Shown: in pieces, positions 1-11,600 of the stretch | How the letters are laid out: every line of letters starts with the position of its first letter | How positions within the stretch are numbered: the first letter of the stretch is position 1 | Assembly (NCBI GenBank): GCA_029207755.1 | Contig: JARCOQ010000008.1 | Span: 26,339,021 to 26,403,020 of the forward strand | DNA length: 64,000 nucleotides | From: Chamaea fasciata | Lineage: Eukaryota > Chordata > Aves > Passeriformes > Sylviidae | Direction: 5' to 3' | Program-made: the position numbers and the translations under genes | Notes under the pieces: generated by a model | The model's input: only the letters and a program-made list of their open reading frames with translations | Told to the model about the DNA's origin: nothing | The model's database searches: none

Positions 1-11
1 TTTTGAACAAT

Positions 12-31
12 GGATAGGATAGGATAGGATA
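12..31. repeat. GGATA pentanucleotide repeat, four copies
   Basis: Four exact tandem copies of GGATA lie at the left edge of the window. Short tandem tails of this kind can mark the 3' end of a CR1-type LINE, but the sequence to the left is not in the window, so this could equally be a simple microsatellite. Confidence 0.8.
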
Positions 32-32
32 T

Positions 33-2345
33 GAAACTACTTAAGCAACAAAAAAAGGTCCCATTCCCAAGAGTTCCACATCATATTAGTTTAGAAATAG
101 TATTTTTGTGCTATTTTATGGCTGTAGAATATGTGGTCCTGCTTAAAAGCTCAACTGAAAAGCATATGAAAAAACAACCTACTCCTAAAATATAATGAGA
201 ACCTGAGACATTTTCCATATAGAGAGATCACAGTCTGTATAATTACTTTGTTTGTCTGTCAAATATCTCTCATGTTTGAAGTACTCAAGTCAGAAAACAG
301 AACAGTAAAACAAAATAGTAGAGATACTTGGACACTTCCTAATGAAGCAGGTTTTTATTGGGGAATGATAATAAGAAAATAGAGTGGTTTAAAATCTGCT
401 TGTAGAAAATTTCTAGGAAAATTCTGAACAAAACATTTAAACATATAGAGCCACAGATATAAGGAATAGCACAATGCATTTTGTCATGTCTGTAACAAGA
501 TACTTTGAAAAGGGCATTGCAACTTTTTTTCCCACTACTCTCCATTTTTCTGATAAAAAAATCAGCTTTATCTTTCATTTACCATGTATTTATTTTGGTG
601 CTAATACATAAAAAAATTAAAATTTTCAGAACAAAATCTCTTGCAGATAAGGAATTCTGACATTTGGCTAATTCAGAAAATACCATGTGCAACCATTTTT
701 ATTATCTGCTTCTAATATAGCAAATTTAAAGTGTTTTTGACCAACATATTCCAAGCTTGAAAGTATTTGCAATGTGCTGTAGCTCAGGATTGAGACTTTA
801 TTCATTTATCTGAAGAAACAGAATGAGAAAAAAAAATACTGTACTTGTAGAACAGTACAGTATATTGCTTTATATTATGTAAGGTAAGTCCAACTTGATG
901 GTCAGAGGCAACGGAGAGAATGAAACTGTCTCATCAGTTTAAGTAATTAATTCCTCTCTACCTAGAACAATAGGACAATTATTTTGATGGGGCAGCAGAG
1001 TGCCAGCACAAGCCATAAAAATTATAAAACTACTACTATGTACACTACAATCCAACATTAACCCCGCACAGGGTTAGTTTAGAGATACTATTTTTTCTTA
1101 GGTATACCTACTAAATACTTTGGTGATGAGCAGAGTTTTTGATGGAGATGAGATTTTTATAGATGAGGACCATCTATGTCAAGATGACCTAATTAAATAC
1201 TTCACAGGATGTCTGAGCCTTAAATGTAGGCAAAGCGGTCTTAAATGAAGAGTCTTAAATGAAGGCAAAACCCAGTTCTAGTAAAGAAAATTTTCTAAAT
1301 TGTTTTGCCTATTTAGAAAATAAACACCTTTAATTCACATTTTTCTAAAGATGGATTTTCCTCACATGAATGACACACTGCATTCCCATCCTTTTACCAA
1401 GATGTCATTTATTCACCATAGTCATTTTTGTCTGAAAGCCAGTGCAATCCATATGTGACCTCTTACGGCACTCTGAAGAGTTTACTGCTCTTAACGTCTC
1501 TAAACTACCAGAACAACTTCTGAACAATGTCAAAAAAGATGACAAGTGGACCTTGTCAGGATAACAGAGATTATGTCCTGTAAAGCAGATGATTGAAACT
1601 AGTCTTGACTGACAAGTACACAGATCTATTTTCTAGTGGTCCAGGAGCTGATTTGTTATTTAAAATCTAGGTCTTTGTATGTCCAGTGCATTCTATGAGC
1701 AGGGACATTGCCTGTATAGCCCACAGAGTGTGCGCCATGTGCTAAACAAGCAGGCAGTGTAAATGGGTCTAACTTTATTGCTGGCCTCAGAAGTGGGATG
1801 ATTTGCATCAGTTGAGACCTGATCACCCATCGTAGTCATGTGCATAAACACATATATTCTGGAATATATTTGCTGTCATTTCCACAGTGGGAGCCCACTT
1901 GAACACAAGAGATCCTTATGGCTGCACTGAATTAAACCTCAGCATTATTAGAAACCATCTTGGAGGGTGGCTAAAGGCACACTAAGAAAGTAGCTCATAA
2001 AGAATTGGTTTTGCATAGTGTTTACTTCATGCTATTCTCTAAACTAATAAACCTGCCTCCTGCTTATGAAAAGAAAAAAAAAAATCTTATCTACATCTTG
2101 TATTCTTTTCCTTTGTTCAACCATTTCCAGAGAACACAGGATAATTAGTCTAGCTTTCTGTGTATATTGTTCATTTAATTACACTTTCCTTTTATCATCT
2201 GCTGTAATTCTAACAGACTGAGGGTTTACTACAAGAAAGATACATCAAGAAATCAGACTGACAGGAAAACAGCCTTATTTTTCCCAACTATTTCATACAC
2301 ATAGTAATTGTTTTCAGAGAAAAAAACATAGAAAATGAAGTAAGT
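33..2345. other. Non-coding AT-rich DNA, no gene seen
   Basis: I see no coding signature, RNA gene or recognisable transposon here. The only internal structure noted is a 14-bp tandem duplication with the core GTCTTAAATGAAG at 1238-1250 and 1252-1264, with a weaker third copy of TTAAATG just upstream near 1220. The frame at 339-578 (minus) is short and has no family resemblance. Confidence 0.6.
1238..1264. repeat. Short tandem duplication, 14-bp unit, two copies
   Basis: GTCTTAAATGAAG occurs at 1238-1250 and again at 1252-1264, separated by one A. A similar TTAAATG followed by AGGCAAAGC lies just upstream, and AGGCAAAAC follows the second copy, so a slightly longer unit may have duplicated. 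This looks like local replication slippage; no function is implied. Confidence 0.7.
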
Positions 2346-2455
2346 AGAATTGAGTTCTACTCCCAGCCTCCCCAAACAATGTCCTTCTCACCTGAGGAAA
2401 GTCACTTCATCTCAGTGTACATCTCTTACTGGTTTAAAACCATAAACAGTAATGT
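2346..2455 (+). repeat. Probable MIR-type (tRNA-derived CORE-SINE) relic
   Basis: The order of motifs follows the MIR consensus as I remember it: a segment like 'GAGTTCTACTCCCAGCCT' near 2352, then 'GAGGAAAGTCACTTCATCTC' at 2394-2413 (MIR: GGGCAAGTCACTTAACCTC), then a 'CATCT...TTTAAAA' end corresponding to the MIR CATCTGTAAAA. MIR elements are ancient amniote-wide SINEs, so a heavily diverged copy is expected in a bird or reptile. The match is by eye; divergence is high, and a chance resemblance cannot be excluded without an alignment. Confidence 0.45.
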
Positions 2456-3589
2456 GTAAGTTGCTGAATTGGAAAAACACTGTGAGCAAGGTGTTCTATA
2501 ATCAAAGCTAAAATAAATGCCACAAATTTATGTTGATTACATAAAAAATATTTTAAAGGAGTAAAAAATCATCTGTATTAGCAAACACTTCACAAAATAT
2601 TTAAAGGACTCACAGAGGGGTTTTATTCTTTATGACCTCAGTTGGAAATGCAGTTGTATTGCTGACTCACTTGGCAGGCAGAAAAAATGGGGCCTATTAG
2701 CTGTAACTCAGAAATGCAAAAGGAATCCATAAAAATTCTTGTCACAATTGAAAAAGAAATGACAACAATAGCTCATATTTCAAATGTTTGTTTCTGCTAT
2801 GCACTGGATTTGAGAGTGAGCAGAGAGGGAAACAGAAAGACATATCCAGTTACCCCCACTATATCACAATTATAATCATTGAAGAGAGATCCAATCAAAT
2901 GAAGTTTTGCTGGGTATTTTGGGACCTATAGCAAATAACTAGACATCCAGGTTGTAAGGGGAAAAATTAAAATCCAATATATATCTGTATCTATATATCT
3001 ATGTATATGAATGTAATGGTTTATATGTGTATACACACATAGAGGGGCCTCAAGAAATAAACACCATCACACAGAAATTGTATTGCCTGATTCTAGTAAG
3101 TCGAGAAGATTTGAAGAATGATCACTTATGCTTTTCAAGACCAAACTAGTAAGTTTTAATATTAGCAAATTGTGGTGCTCTTTCCTTTTCACTAGAGACA
3201 GACTTTGCTCAAAGGCTTCATTAATACTGTTTACCCTTCTATGATTATATTCACTCTGTCATTCATAGAAGCCTATCTGCAAACCAACTTACTTTGCTTC
3301 TATCTTAACCGTGATAACCAGTTATCAAGTGAATGTTCACACTGGCTTCATCTGGCAAACATAAGAATTAATAGGTATGAAATGTGTGATAAAAACAAAA
3401 GAGAGAGAATTCACTGATGGATGTGTTGAGATCTATCAGGTAAAAATGAAACATTATTTCAGATGTCTGTTGGTTTTCTGTGTAGATCTACAAAATAAAT
3501 ATTAACAACATGTTTTAAATTAAGCACTTGATTTACTGTTCACAGTTGCGGTATGAAATTATTAACTTGTAATTTTATGCAGAATGGTT
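2456..3589. other. Non-coding DNA with an AT/TA-rich microsatellite
   Basis: No gene is seen. An impure TA/TATC/TATG low-complexity stretch occupies about 2976-3040, where it runs into a TGTATACACACAT segment. The short frames at 2687-2875 and 3205-3417 (plus) resemble no protein family. Confidence 0.6.
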
Positions 3590-3825
3590 TGTTCCAGATT
3601 ACCCCAGGTTCTAACCCCTTTGGTTTTTCCCTAGTTGTGGGTCCTGTCCATCTCCCTGCAACCCAGCCCAGACGCTGGTGAGAGGCTGGGGTGATTGGAA
3701 GAGCCTATGACTTCTCCACCCTGTATCATGTATCAGATGTCCTGTGTATTGTCTTTCTGTCTTGGTCACTCCCTCCTTACCTGGTATTGGTTATGGTTCC
3801 CCTTTTCCCCTGTGCACACTCCCCA

Positions 3826-3832
3826 TATAAAA
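3826..3832 (+). promoter_or_regulatory. TATA box of the LTR at 3590-4022
   Basis: TATAAAA sits about 52 bases before the LTR poly(A) signal, the expected placement for a retroviral U3/R boundary. Whether it still drives transcription is unknown. Confidence 0.6.
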
Positions 3833-3883
3833 GCTGAAACCAGAACCCCAGGAGGCACTCTCTGGATGTGGCCCTCTGGGAGC

Positions 3884-3889
3884 AATAAA
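3884..3889 (+). terminator. Poly(A) signal AATAAA of the LTR
   Basis: AATAAA lies downstream of the TATA box in the R-like region, with a T/C-rich stretch (CATTCTTTCTTCTTCC) following that could be the GU/U-rich downstream element. Confidence 0.55.
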
Positions 3890-4022
3890 CACCTAGCTTC
3901 AACCCATGAGAGAGTCATTCTTTCTTCTTCCACACCCTCTCTACGCTTCAGCCTGAGGTTCAGACCCACCGAACGTAAGGATACAAAACTGCATGCGGAC
4001 CTGTGAGTGAGCAAGCCGGTAA

Positions 4023-7000
4023 ACTACTCTAGACACCATAGTTCACCTTTTCTACTCCATTTGTTCCATTCTTATAGTATGAGTCAACCATTCTACAAAT
4101 CAGCTTTAGCAGGCCACAAAAAGTAATTTTTGGCTTCAAATTTGGTGATAGATTTCTCGTCAGAAAATTACACATCAGTTTAATTTCATGGCTGTATTAT
4201 CCTTCTGTCTAAAAACTTAACAAACTAATTAAATTCTGAATTAACTGAAATCAGAATAAGCCCCAGACACTAGCTGCTAATCTGGAAAAACATCTCTTGA
4301 CAGAAAATAGAATTAATGTGTGTCTTATACTTTGGAGAAGCTTTCCAAAAGCAGACCCCTTACTGTTTCAGGCACATGACCCTGTTTCTACCACAGGTGC
4401 TATTAACTGATGTAGTGTTTCTCTTTCAAAGATGCCCATGCCCTTTTGTAAGGAATTCCAACCTTGATACACCAAAGGGATGCAAAGTGTCAGCCTAGAA
4501 AGTATACTGTCAAGACAAGAGGATCTAGTGGCTCATTTTTTCTTCAATTCATATAAAAATGAATTTTTCATGTCATATAGTGTTCTGCAGTCCTTTTGCA
4601 ACTCTGAGGATGCTTGAAGTGTAGGAATGCAGAAGCTGGCGTGACTTTTATTAACAGCAGTAGTGTGGGGTAGTAAAATGAGGAGGGTATGCCCAAAGGA
4701 GGCCTGGACAAGAAAAAAACAAGGAGATGAAAGCTCAGAATGTGAAGGTACACATATTTTCCTTTTTGTTTCCCTGTGTAATTTCTAACAGAAGAGTTTC
4801 CCACCTGAGCCCTGTCTGGGTGACCCCAACAGCCCAAATGGCAGGATGCAGCAGTCTATACAAAAGCCTAACTACACAGCTAAAGCAGATCTTATTTTAC
4901 TGCAAAGAACTGTCTGGTATATCTGCATGTGCACAAATATCTGCTGGAGGTGATTTTCACCTACCAGGTCCCTTAGTCTGCTTTTCTTCCTTGTCAATTA
5001 ACAGCTTTCACTCTTGAGAATTGTACATACATCCTGTGGCTGTTGCCAGCAGGACATCTCATCTCTGCCTCCTGGCTACATTTAAATGTTAATGACTAAT
5101 TCTACAGCTAATACATGCAGTTGATTTTATCTCAACGTCTACCAGTTTAAAATGTCACTGCTTAGACTTGTCTGAAATGAATTTTTCTAAATCATCTCTT
5201 GTTAATTATCTTTTACCATTTATAGTTCTATTTAATGGTCTGTGTTGTCAACTGGGCTGCTAACAGGCAGTTCTGCTGTCTGCCTTTGAGAAGGGGAGGT
5301 GGAACTGCCAAGCCTTCAAAACAAAGCATAACCTGATGTTTCCTGATGTGAAAAGGACTATTTAGAAGAACTCAAAAAATAGAAGTCAATAGACTTGAAC
5401 TTCCAACGCCATGAAGTTTACCTATGTCTTTAGCTACAGAACATTTATCTAAGGGATCACTTGCTTGTTCCTAAAGCCTAATAGCAGCCTTTTTATTTTT
5501 TTAAGAAAATAATGATCCACAATCATTAGTTTAAAGAAAATAAACAGGAAATCAAACATCACTTTATATGTCATAATTGCCACATTTATAGTATTCAGGA
5601 AAAATAACATTTTTAGGCTAGCCTAATTTATAAACTGATTATAGTTTTCTGTAAAGATAGTTCTGTGCATGGAGGTATGAGCAGTTTTGAGAAAAAGGGG
5701 CTCATTAAAAAGAAAAAATAATTTTGAGAGTATCTGTTTCCGTTGTTTTGCTTCTAGCTTTTACTATTGTCTTGATTGTCAAAAGCATCCTAATTTATAT
5801 AGTAGATGAAAAGTCTCATTCTCAAGTGGAAAGGTATTTCTCTCCTACCTCCCTGGATCTCATGCTTCTTGTAGGATTTGAGTACAATGAGGTGAAGTCA
5901 TGAAGAAGGCAATGACTAGTTCTTTATATTAATAATGCCATAGGTAAGGGTAATAAAGATCCCAGCTAACCCAGCATGCCCAAATTAGGACCGAAAAGAA
6001 GTGATGTCAGGACATTTGGTGATGGCCAAAACAGTAGTCAGCATAGTTATCACCATGTTGGACCATTTTGGTGGCTTGAATCCAGATTATGCCACTAAAA
6101 GTCTCTAAGCTTTCAGTTATCTCCAGAGCATGGGCTGAGATGGCTTCAAACACACGACTCTACTTTTTCATACTTTCAAGGAAGGGCAATCTTGGCCTCA
6201 ACAGTGGGTTCAGATTTGCATTTGTCAGGAGCAGTGTAGAGAAATCTCAGCATCAGATGTACATATAGTAATACTGGAAATGAAGACAGGGTCCTGGAAA
6301 AGCACATGAATCTGAAGTGAGTAAGGATGGGACAAACATTTGACACAGTTGGACAGAAAATGCTGTTTTGGAAAGAGTTATAACAACACCCTATTGTCCT
6401 CACTGAGTGCACCAGTATTTTTGCAAATAGGATCCTCTGTGCCTTGTTACTCTGAAAACTGTAATGATAGAACTTCACCATGTCACAGAAGAAGTGTACA
6501 GTGCTCAGATGTCATGGGTGCTATGAGCCATATATTTGTTCAAGAGATTGTCTGCAGAGAGATATTCATGCAAATTAAATGCCCATAAAGACATTTTAGA
6601 GTGGAATATTAAATTCTGATTAAATTTCTGCTCTCTAAACAACATTACCTCTTCCTAGAATCCTTTTAGAATTCAGTAAGATTTCTTAAATTTTCTTTGC
6701 TTCAATTAATCTTCAAAATTAACCAGAAATTAACTACTTCAGTGCAAACACACATTTTCTTCACATGCAAACCTCAGGATAAACAGATTCACATTCCAGA
6801 AAGATTTTCAACAGCACAAATAGTTGAATTCCAGGTTTAAAACAGAGGGCTTGAATGTATGTTCTCACATAGCTGTACATTTTCACTTTGAGGTAGTCGA
6901 CAACAGACGAAAAACCACACTTTTTTAACAATTTCTGTTGATGTTAGAACACTATGCTACATAGTGATGTTAAATCAGTGATAGACCTGAAACACTGGTC

Positions 7001-8613
7001 TTAAACTCCAGCAGAGGCCTAGCCCTGATTTACAATGCATTGACAGTATTACTATCTTTTCCACGTCACAGCTGACAAAAAATTTCTATATTATGAAAAT
7101 CTGATCTTGCCAAAGATGAGTTTCTTAGATTGTGATATGATACATCAAGCCACGCTGCCTATTTCTTTTCTATTTCTTTTTAGTTTCTAGGATTGCATTA
7201 GATAGAAGAGAAATTTAAGAGCAATTCTTGTAGCAAAAGCTGTGTGGATCTCTGGCGATCAAGGTTGCTCTAGTTTACCTGTACAATAGGTTTCTCCAGT
7301 CAATCAACAAATTATGAGTTGTAGGTAGTCCTCTCACTTTATAACTCTAAACTATTCTGAAAAAAACCCAGTAGGTATGGCTCTCTGACTATCATGAGAA
7401 AGCACTTAAGAAACTCCAGCTCTGGTAAAGCTCCTTCTGCTCAGGCCTTCGGGGAGGAAAAAAAAAATCCAAAGATAAAGGTTCTATCCAGACTGGAGTG
7501 ATGGAATGATATGCATCATGAAATGCATTAAAATGCTACCACACAAAAATCTGTTCTCACAATAATGTGTCCCCTTCTGAAGTACTTTTATTTAGCAGAA
7601 AATATTCATGTGTGTGGTGTGTCCACGCTCTCTGGCTCCACACATTCACAAATGCACACATGCATGCATCTACACATATAACTTTGTAGAGATAGGCATG
7701 AAAGGAGGGCACCTAAATCTGCAGAATCACTCATTCCTAGAACATCTTAAGAGGAAGCACAAACTGGAAACAAATTTGTGAGGGTCAATGACAGCAGCTG
7801 CTGCCCCCTAGAGAAACTGCAGGAAAGCCTGTGACCGGTGACGAGGAGAACCTCGAGGAAGTCAAGTAATCGTACAGACCTCTGATGCCAGAATAACTCA
7901 ATGTGTACCCACTTGCAGTTGGTTAGTTTGTCTACAGTTGCCCACATAATTTTTACAAACCTCAGTACAGTTTCGTGGGTAAGGCATTTTCAAGAGACAG
8001 TGGAGGACTTTCCAATTGGCAGAAGTGTCTTCTTCCTCCTCCCTCAGGAAATAAATAACTTTTTCATGTGGTCAGAAATGGCTGAGACAGCAAGGAGATC
8101 TGACACGTTCTTTTCCTTGGCTACTGTTGCTGATGAGCAGTATTTAATCTTTCATAAGCAGGTTCTGTTCCTTTTTTATTTAGAGGAGTTTGATTCCATA
8201 GGATTTGACAGTTTTCTGATATCTTCCAAATTCCTTCAATAATAACAAAGATAATGACAATATCATTTAGAAATCTCTATCATGCTGTATGTGAATGGAG
8301 CTACATATCTTCTGTAAGTAACAGAATAATGAAACAGCAAATTGCTTTGTAGAGGAAGCTGAAATTAGATTGTACCATGCTGCCAAAAGAGACAAAAAGA
8401 GACAGATGAATTTTGGAAGGACAAGAAATTGTTATACCCCTGAGAACAGCTGGTTGTTATTCCTTACCTCAAGGACGTACAAGCTCTTCCCATCTTGGCA
8501 AGAGGTAAAAAACCCTGATCAATTCATAAACCTCTAAAATTCTATAGAGAGGAAGCAAGCAGTTCCTTCCACTTAGTGACTAAAGGAACTCAGATGAAAT
8601 TTTCAACCTGTAT
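4023..8613. other. Non-coding DNA, no gene seen
   Basis: This stretch is AT-rich and mostly unique. A CA/TG-rich low-complexity piece occupies about 7640-7680. The frames reported here (for example 4727-5017 and 7901-8242 plus, 6176-6481 minus) are short, have no recognisable domains, and several overlap frames on the other strand, so I treat them as chance. Confidence 0.6.
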
Positions 8614-8636
8614 ATTTGCTGATTAAATCAGCAAAT
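8614..8636. repeat. Perfect 11-bp-arm palindrome with one-base centre
   Basis: The arm ATTTGCTGATT (8614-8624) is followed by a single A and then its exact reverse complement AATCAGCAAAT (8626-8636). It contains two inverted TGCTGA half-sites of the kind bound by Maf-family bZIP proteins, but spaced by TTAAA instead of the usual one or two central bases. It may be a protein-binding site or a chance cruciform; the sequence alone does not decide. Confidence 0.9.
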
Positions 8637-11600
8637 GCCACTGAGAACCACTGAGAATTCAAGCCCTCAGTAGCAGTCCTAGGTAATTTTGCTGATAGAA
8701 GTAACTCTCCTGCCCATGTATTCCATGAGACTTGAACCTAAAGGCACCCAGATGTTTTCTTTCCCAGCAGCGAGCAAAAAGCCTGGAACTTGAATGGTCT
8801 TGAAAAAACAGGCAGAACTATAGGCAATGGGATGGGAAACAGGACAAATGGGATTTCTTACTTTAGTCAGCATCCTGTTCCCGACTGCAGCCAAACCCAG
8901 GTTTTTTTAAAAAAGACACCAAAAGGCCAGGTACAGGAATGTATTTCCCAGGTATTAAATTCTGTGTAAAATCTGATGATTTATGTATCTGTAGGAAATA
9001 ACAACGTCGGGTCCATTACTCCTGGGAAGCACATGAAGAATACAGAGGTACAAGAGCAGTTAATTAAAATGATTATAAAGCAAAAAGAGAATGTACATCA
9101 ACAAATAATATCCTTGGTGATGTTGAATATGTTACAGACCTATTTGTGAAAAGCTGTGTATTCTATGAGTTTACCAATCATGAATGAAGCATTATGTTTC
9201 ACCAATCATTATGGCTCATATTGTAGTGGACTCAGAACAAGGAGTAAGGGGGTGTAAAGTTTCATTTCACTTCAGTTATTCGCTGTTTGGTGAATGTTAT
9301 GTTGTATAAAATGCAATAATGTCTCTCCTATTAACATACTGTCAGGTTCCCATATATAAAATAGATTTTTAAAAAATCACAAAAGGCAGAACTCCAAGTA
9401 TTTTAAACAATCCTGCAAAGGCTAAAGGGTACGACCTGCAAAAACTCTTTCATATAACTTCTTAAATACACTGTTTACTATATTTTTATGTTGTTTAAAT
9501 ACATGTATTATAAATTATTCAAAATTGTCTTCTGGTGTAAATTAGAATATCTCTAGAAAGTGTAAAGTAATGAAATTACTACTAATTCAATTCAGTACCT
9601 TCAGGATTATCAATTAAATAAAAGGCAAAATCTAATCTTCCATTACCACACTGATACTTTTTTTTTTCTATCTTTGCTTCTTTAATTAATTAAAAAGTGA
9701 GTTTTTCATTATATGTTATTGTGAAAATGAAGGATGGGAATAAAAATAGACCAGAATGAGTAATGCTTTGAGATTCTAAAGAAGTATAATTTTGTGTTTA
9801 GAAATACTAAGACACAGGCAGAACTGGGAACAATACTCTCAGATCTTCTCTGGCCGTCCTTCTGCAAGTAGGGTTTGGAAGAGTTGATGCAACTTTTGTC
9901 TTTTAAGATTAACTTTAAAGAATATTGAGATGTTTCATGAACACATTTATAAGACGTAGGAAATACTAGGTGCTACTGCATAGATTTTCTCCATCTGGAC
10001 AGGATTCCTGTATCATATTCAGGACATGAGGAAAAGGGTCTCATGGATATTTTCACCTCTCACTCTTCACATTGCCAAATCCATAACCCAAGAAACAAGT
10101 GTGTGACCTTAAAAACTGAACTAGATGACACGAGAAGAAAGTCATCTCAAGGGAAAAAATTTGCAAGGGGATATTGCCAGAAAGACTCATCAAAAGGAGA
10201 AGGAAGAAGAGATGCATCTTGCAGAGCAGGAGCACTGTGCCATAATTTGTCAGATATTTATGATTCCTCATTGCATTTGGCACTGAGAACCTAAATCACA
10301 CATCTGACTGTGTAAATATCTTGGATTTCACTGCATTGCCTCGTCTTAAATAACATGAGAAAATATCTGTTGTCTGAGTCATTGTCTTCGCAAGGAAGAA
10401 TTTTCCCCACGTGATCATTAGATCTCACCCAGCTTATTTCAGAAGGCACAGGAGGTCACCCTTTCCTAGCAGTGACTCTCCAAAGTCCATCTGCTAAGGA
10501 CTAAAGCACAGAAAAAGGGTAGGTAGGACAGTTTTGCTGTTATATACTTACATCCTGTCTCTCCATCATTACTACAGGAGTGAAAATGACTACAAAGAAT
10601 CATCTGAAATTACAAAAGGAATTAAAACTTAATTCATTGCAGTTATTCAAACTGGAATTTGGCCAGAATATTATGGTTAGTTTTCCCACTTGTGGTGAAA
10701 AGTAGAGGATTTTTAATGATCATGGGATACCTCTGACCCTCGTTCATCTCTTCCTCTTCCTCCCACACTGAGTCATTACCACACAGCAGAGATCCAGCTT
10801 CCCAGTAGCCTTTTCCTACTGTGCCACATGACTTCAGTAATCCTCAGGGCATTTCATGGTTCTTTTACACTTAAAACTCCTGCCTCTATAATATATGGAT
10901 GATGAGTTGTGTCAAACAGACATGCTGACCCAGATTATTGCAACTGTCAGGAATAAAGAATACACCCTTGCTGGTCTATAACTGCTTTATCCCAGGTCTG
11001 CTAAATCAGACCTAGAAATCTGCTGAGACACTTCTGGCATGAAAAAGAATACTTTTGTCAAATATCACGAGATAGACTTGTAATCTTCTTTGGACATGGC
11101 TTCAGGGAGCCAGATAATCCAAGCTACTGTGATCAGTAGGAATCTGTTGGAAAGACATTCAAGGCTTCATGAAGGCTATATCCTCTTTACATAGATTCCT
11201 CTGTCTTTCAGTCTATAGAGAGGGCTGTCAGATACAGCTCGTGATGGAAAAGGGAGACTGCTAATGAGGAAAAGTTTCAAAGATGTGGACTGGGTGAAAA
11301 CAAAATCTTTATCCTCACAGAAATACCAATGCTTTCATGTTTCTCTGCTTCCTGGACATTCATGCCTCCTGCACAAGTGTACCTTCTGCCCATTCCTACA
11401 GCGCTCTACCTCTCCTGGCATTGCTGAGTTACTGTTCATCAGCATAATTTACAGAGAACTTGAGTGGAGAAATGCAAGCTAAAGGATGCACAAAGACCTG
11501 GCGTTTAATTTCTGTGTAACTGACTGGAAGGTCTGCACTTTTTCAGTCAGGTCTTCAGATAAAATGTAGGGGCTGGTTACAAGCACAGACTGCTCATATT

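Larger units (their letters stand above)
3590..4022 (+). mobile_element. Endogenous retrovirus LTR (probable solo LTR), ERVK-like
   Basis: This is a C-rich block inside AT-rich DNA with the order of parts of a retroviral LTR. A U3-like region is followed by a TATA box (TATAAAA, 3826-3832), then by a poly(A) signal (AATAAA, 3884-3889) about 50 bases later, then by a pyrimidine-rich U5-like stretch ending near GCAAGCCGGTAA. The block begins with TG at 3590. I recall similar LTRs in passerine genomes, but the family name is inference. Neither a clean terminal CA nor a target-site duplication is evident, so the edges are approximate and the 5' end may be truncated. No primer-binding site, gag, pol or env follows, so it is probably a solo LTR. 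The frames at 3695-4006 (plus) and 3766-4014 (minus) are read through this LTR and are not genes. Confidence 0.7.

Noticed and set aside
3695..4006. Plus-strand 103-codon frame with Pro/Ser-rich sequence
   Set aside because: It lies entirely inside the LTR at 3590-4022 and spans its TATA box and poly(A) signal.
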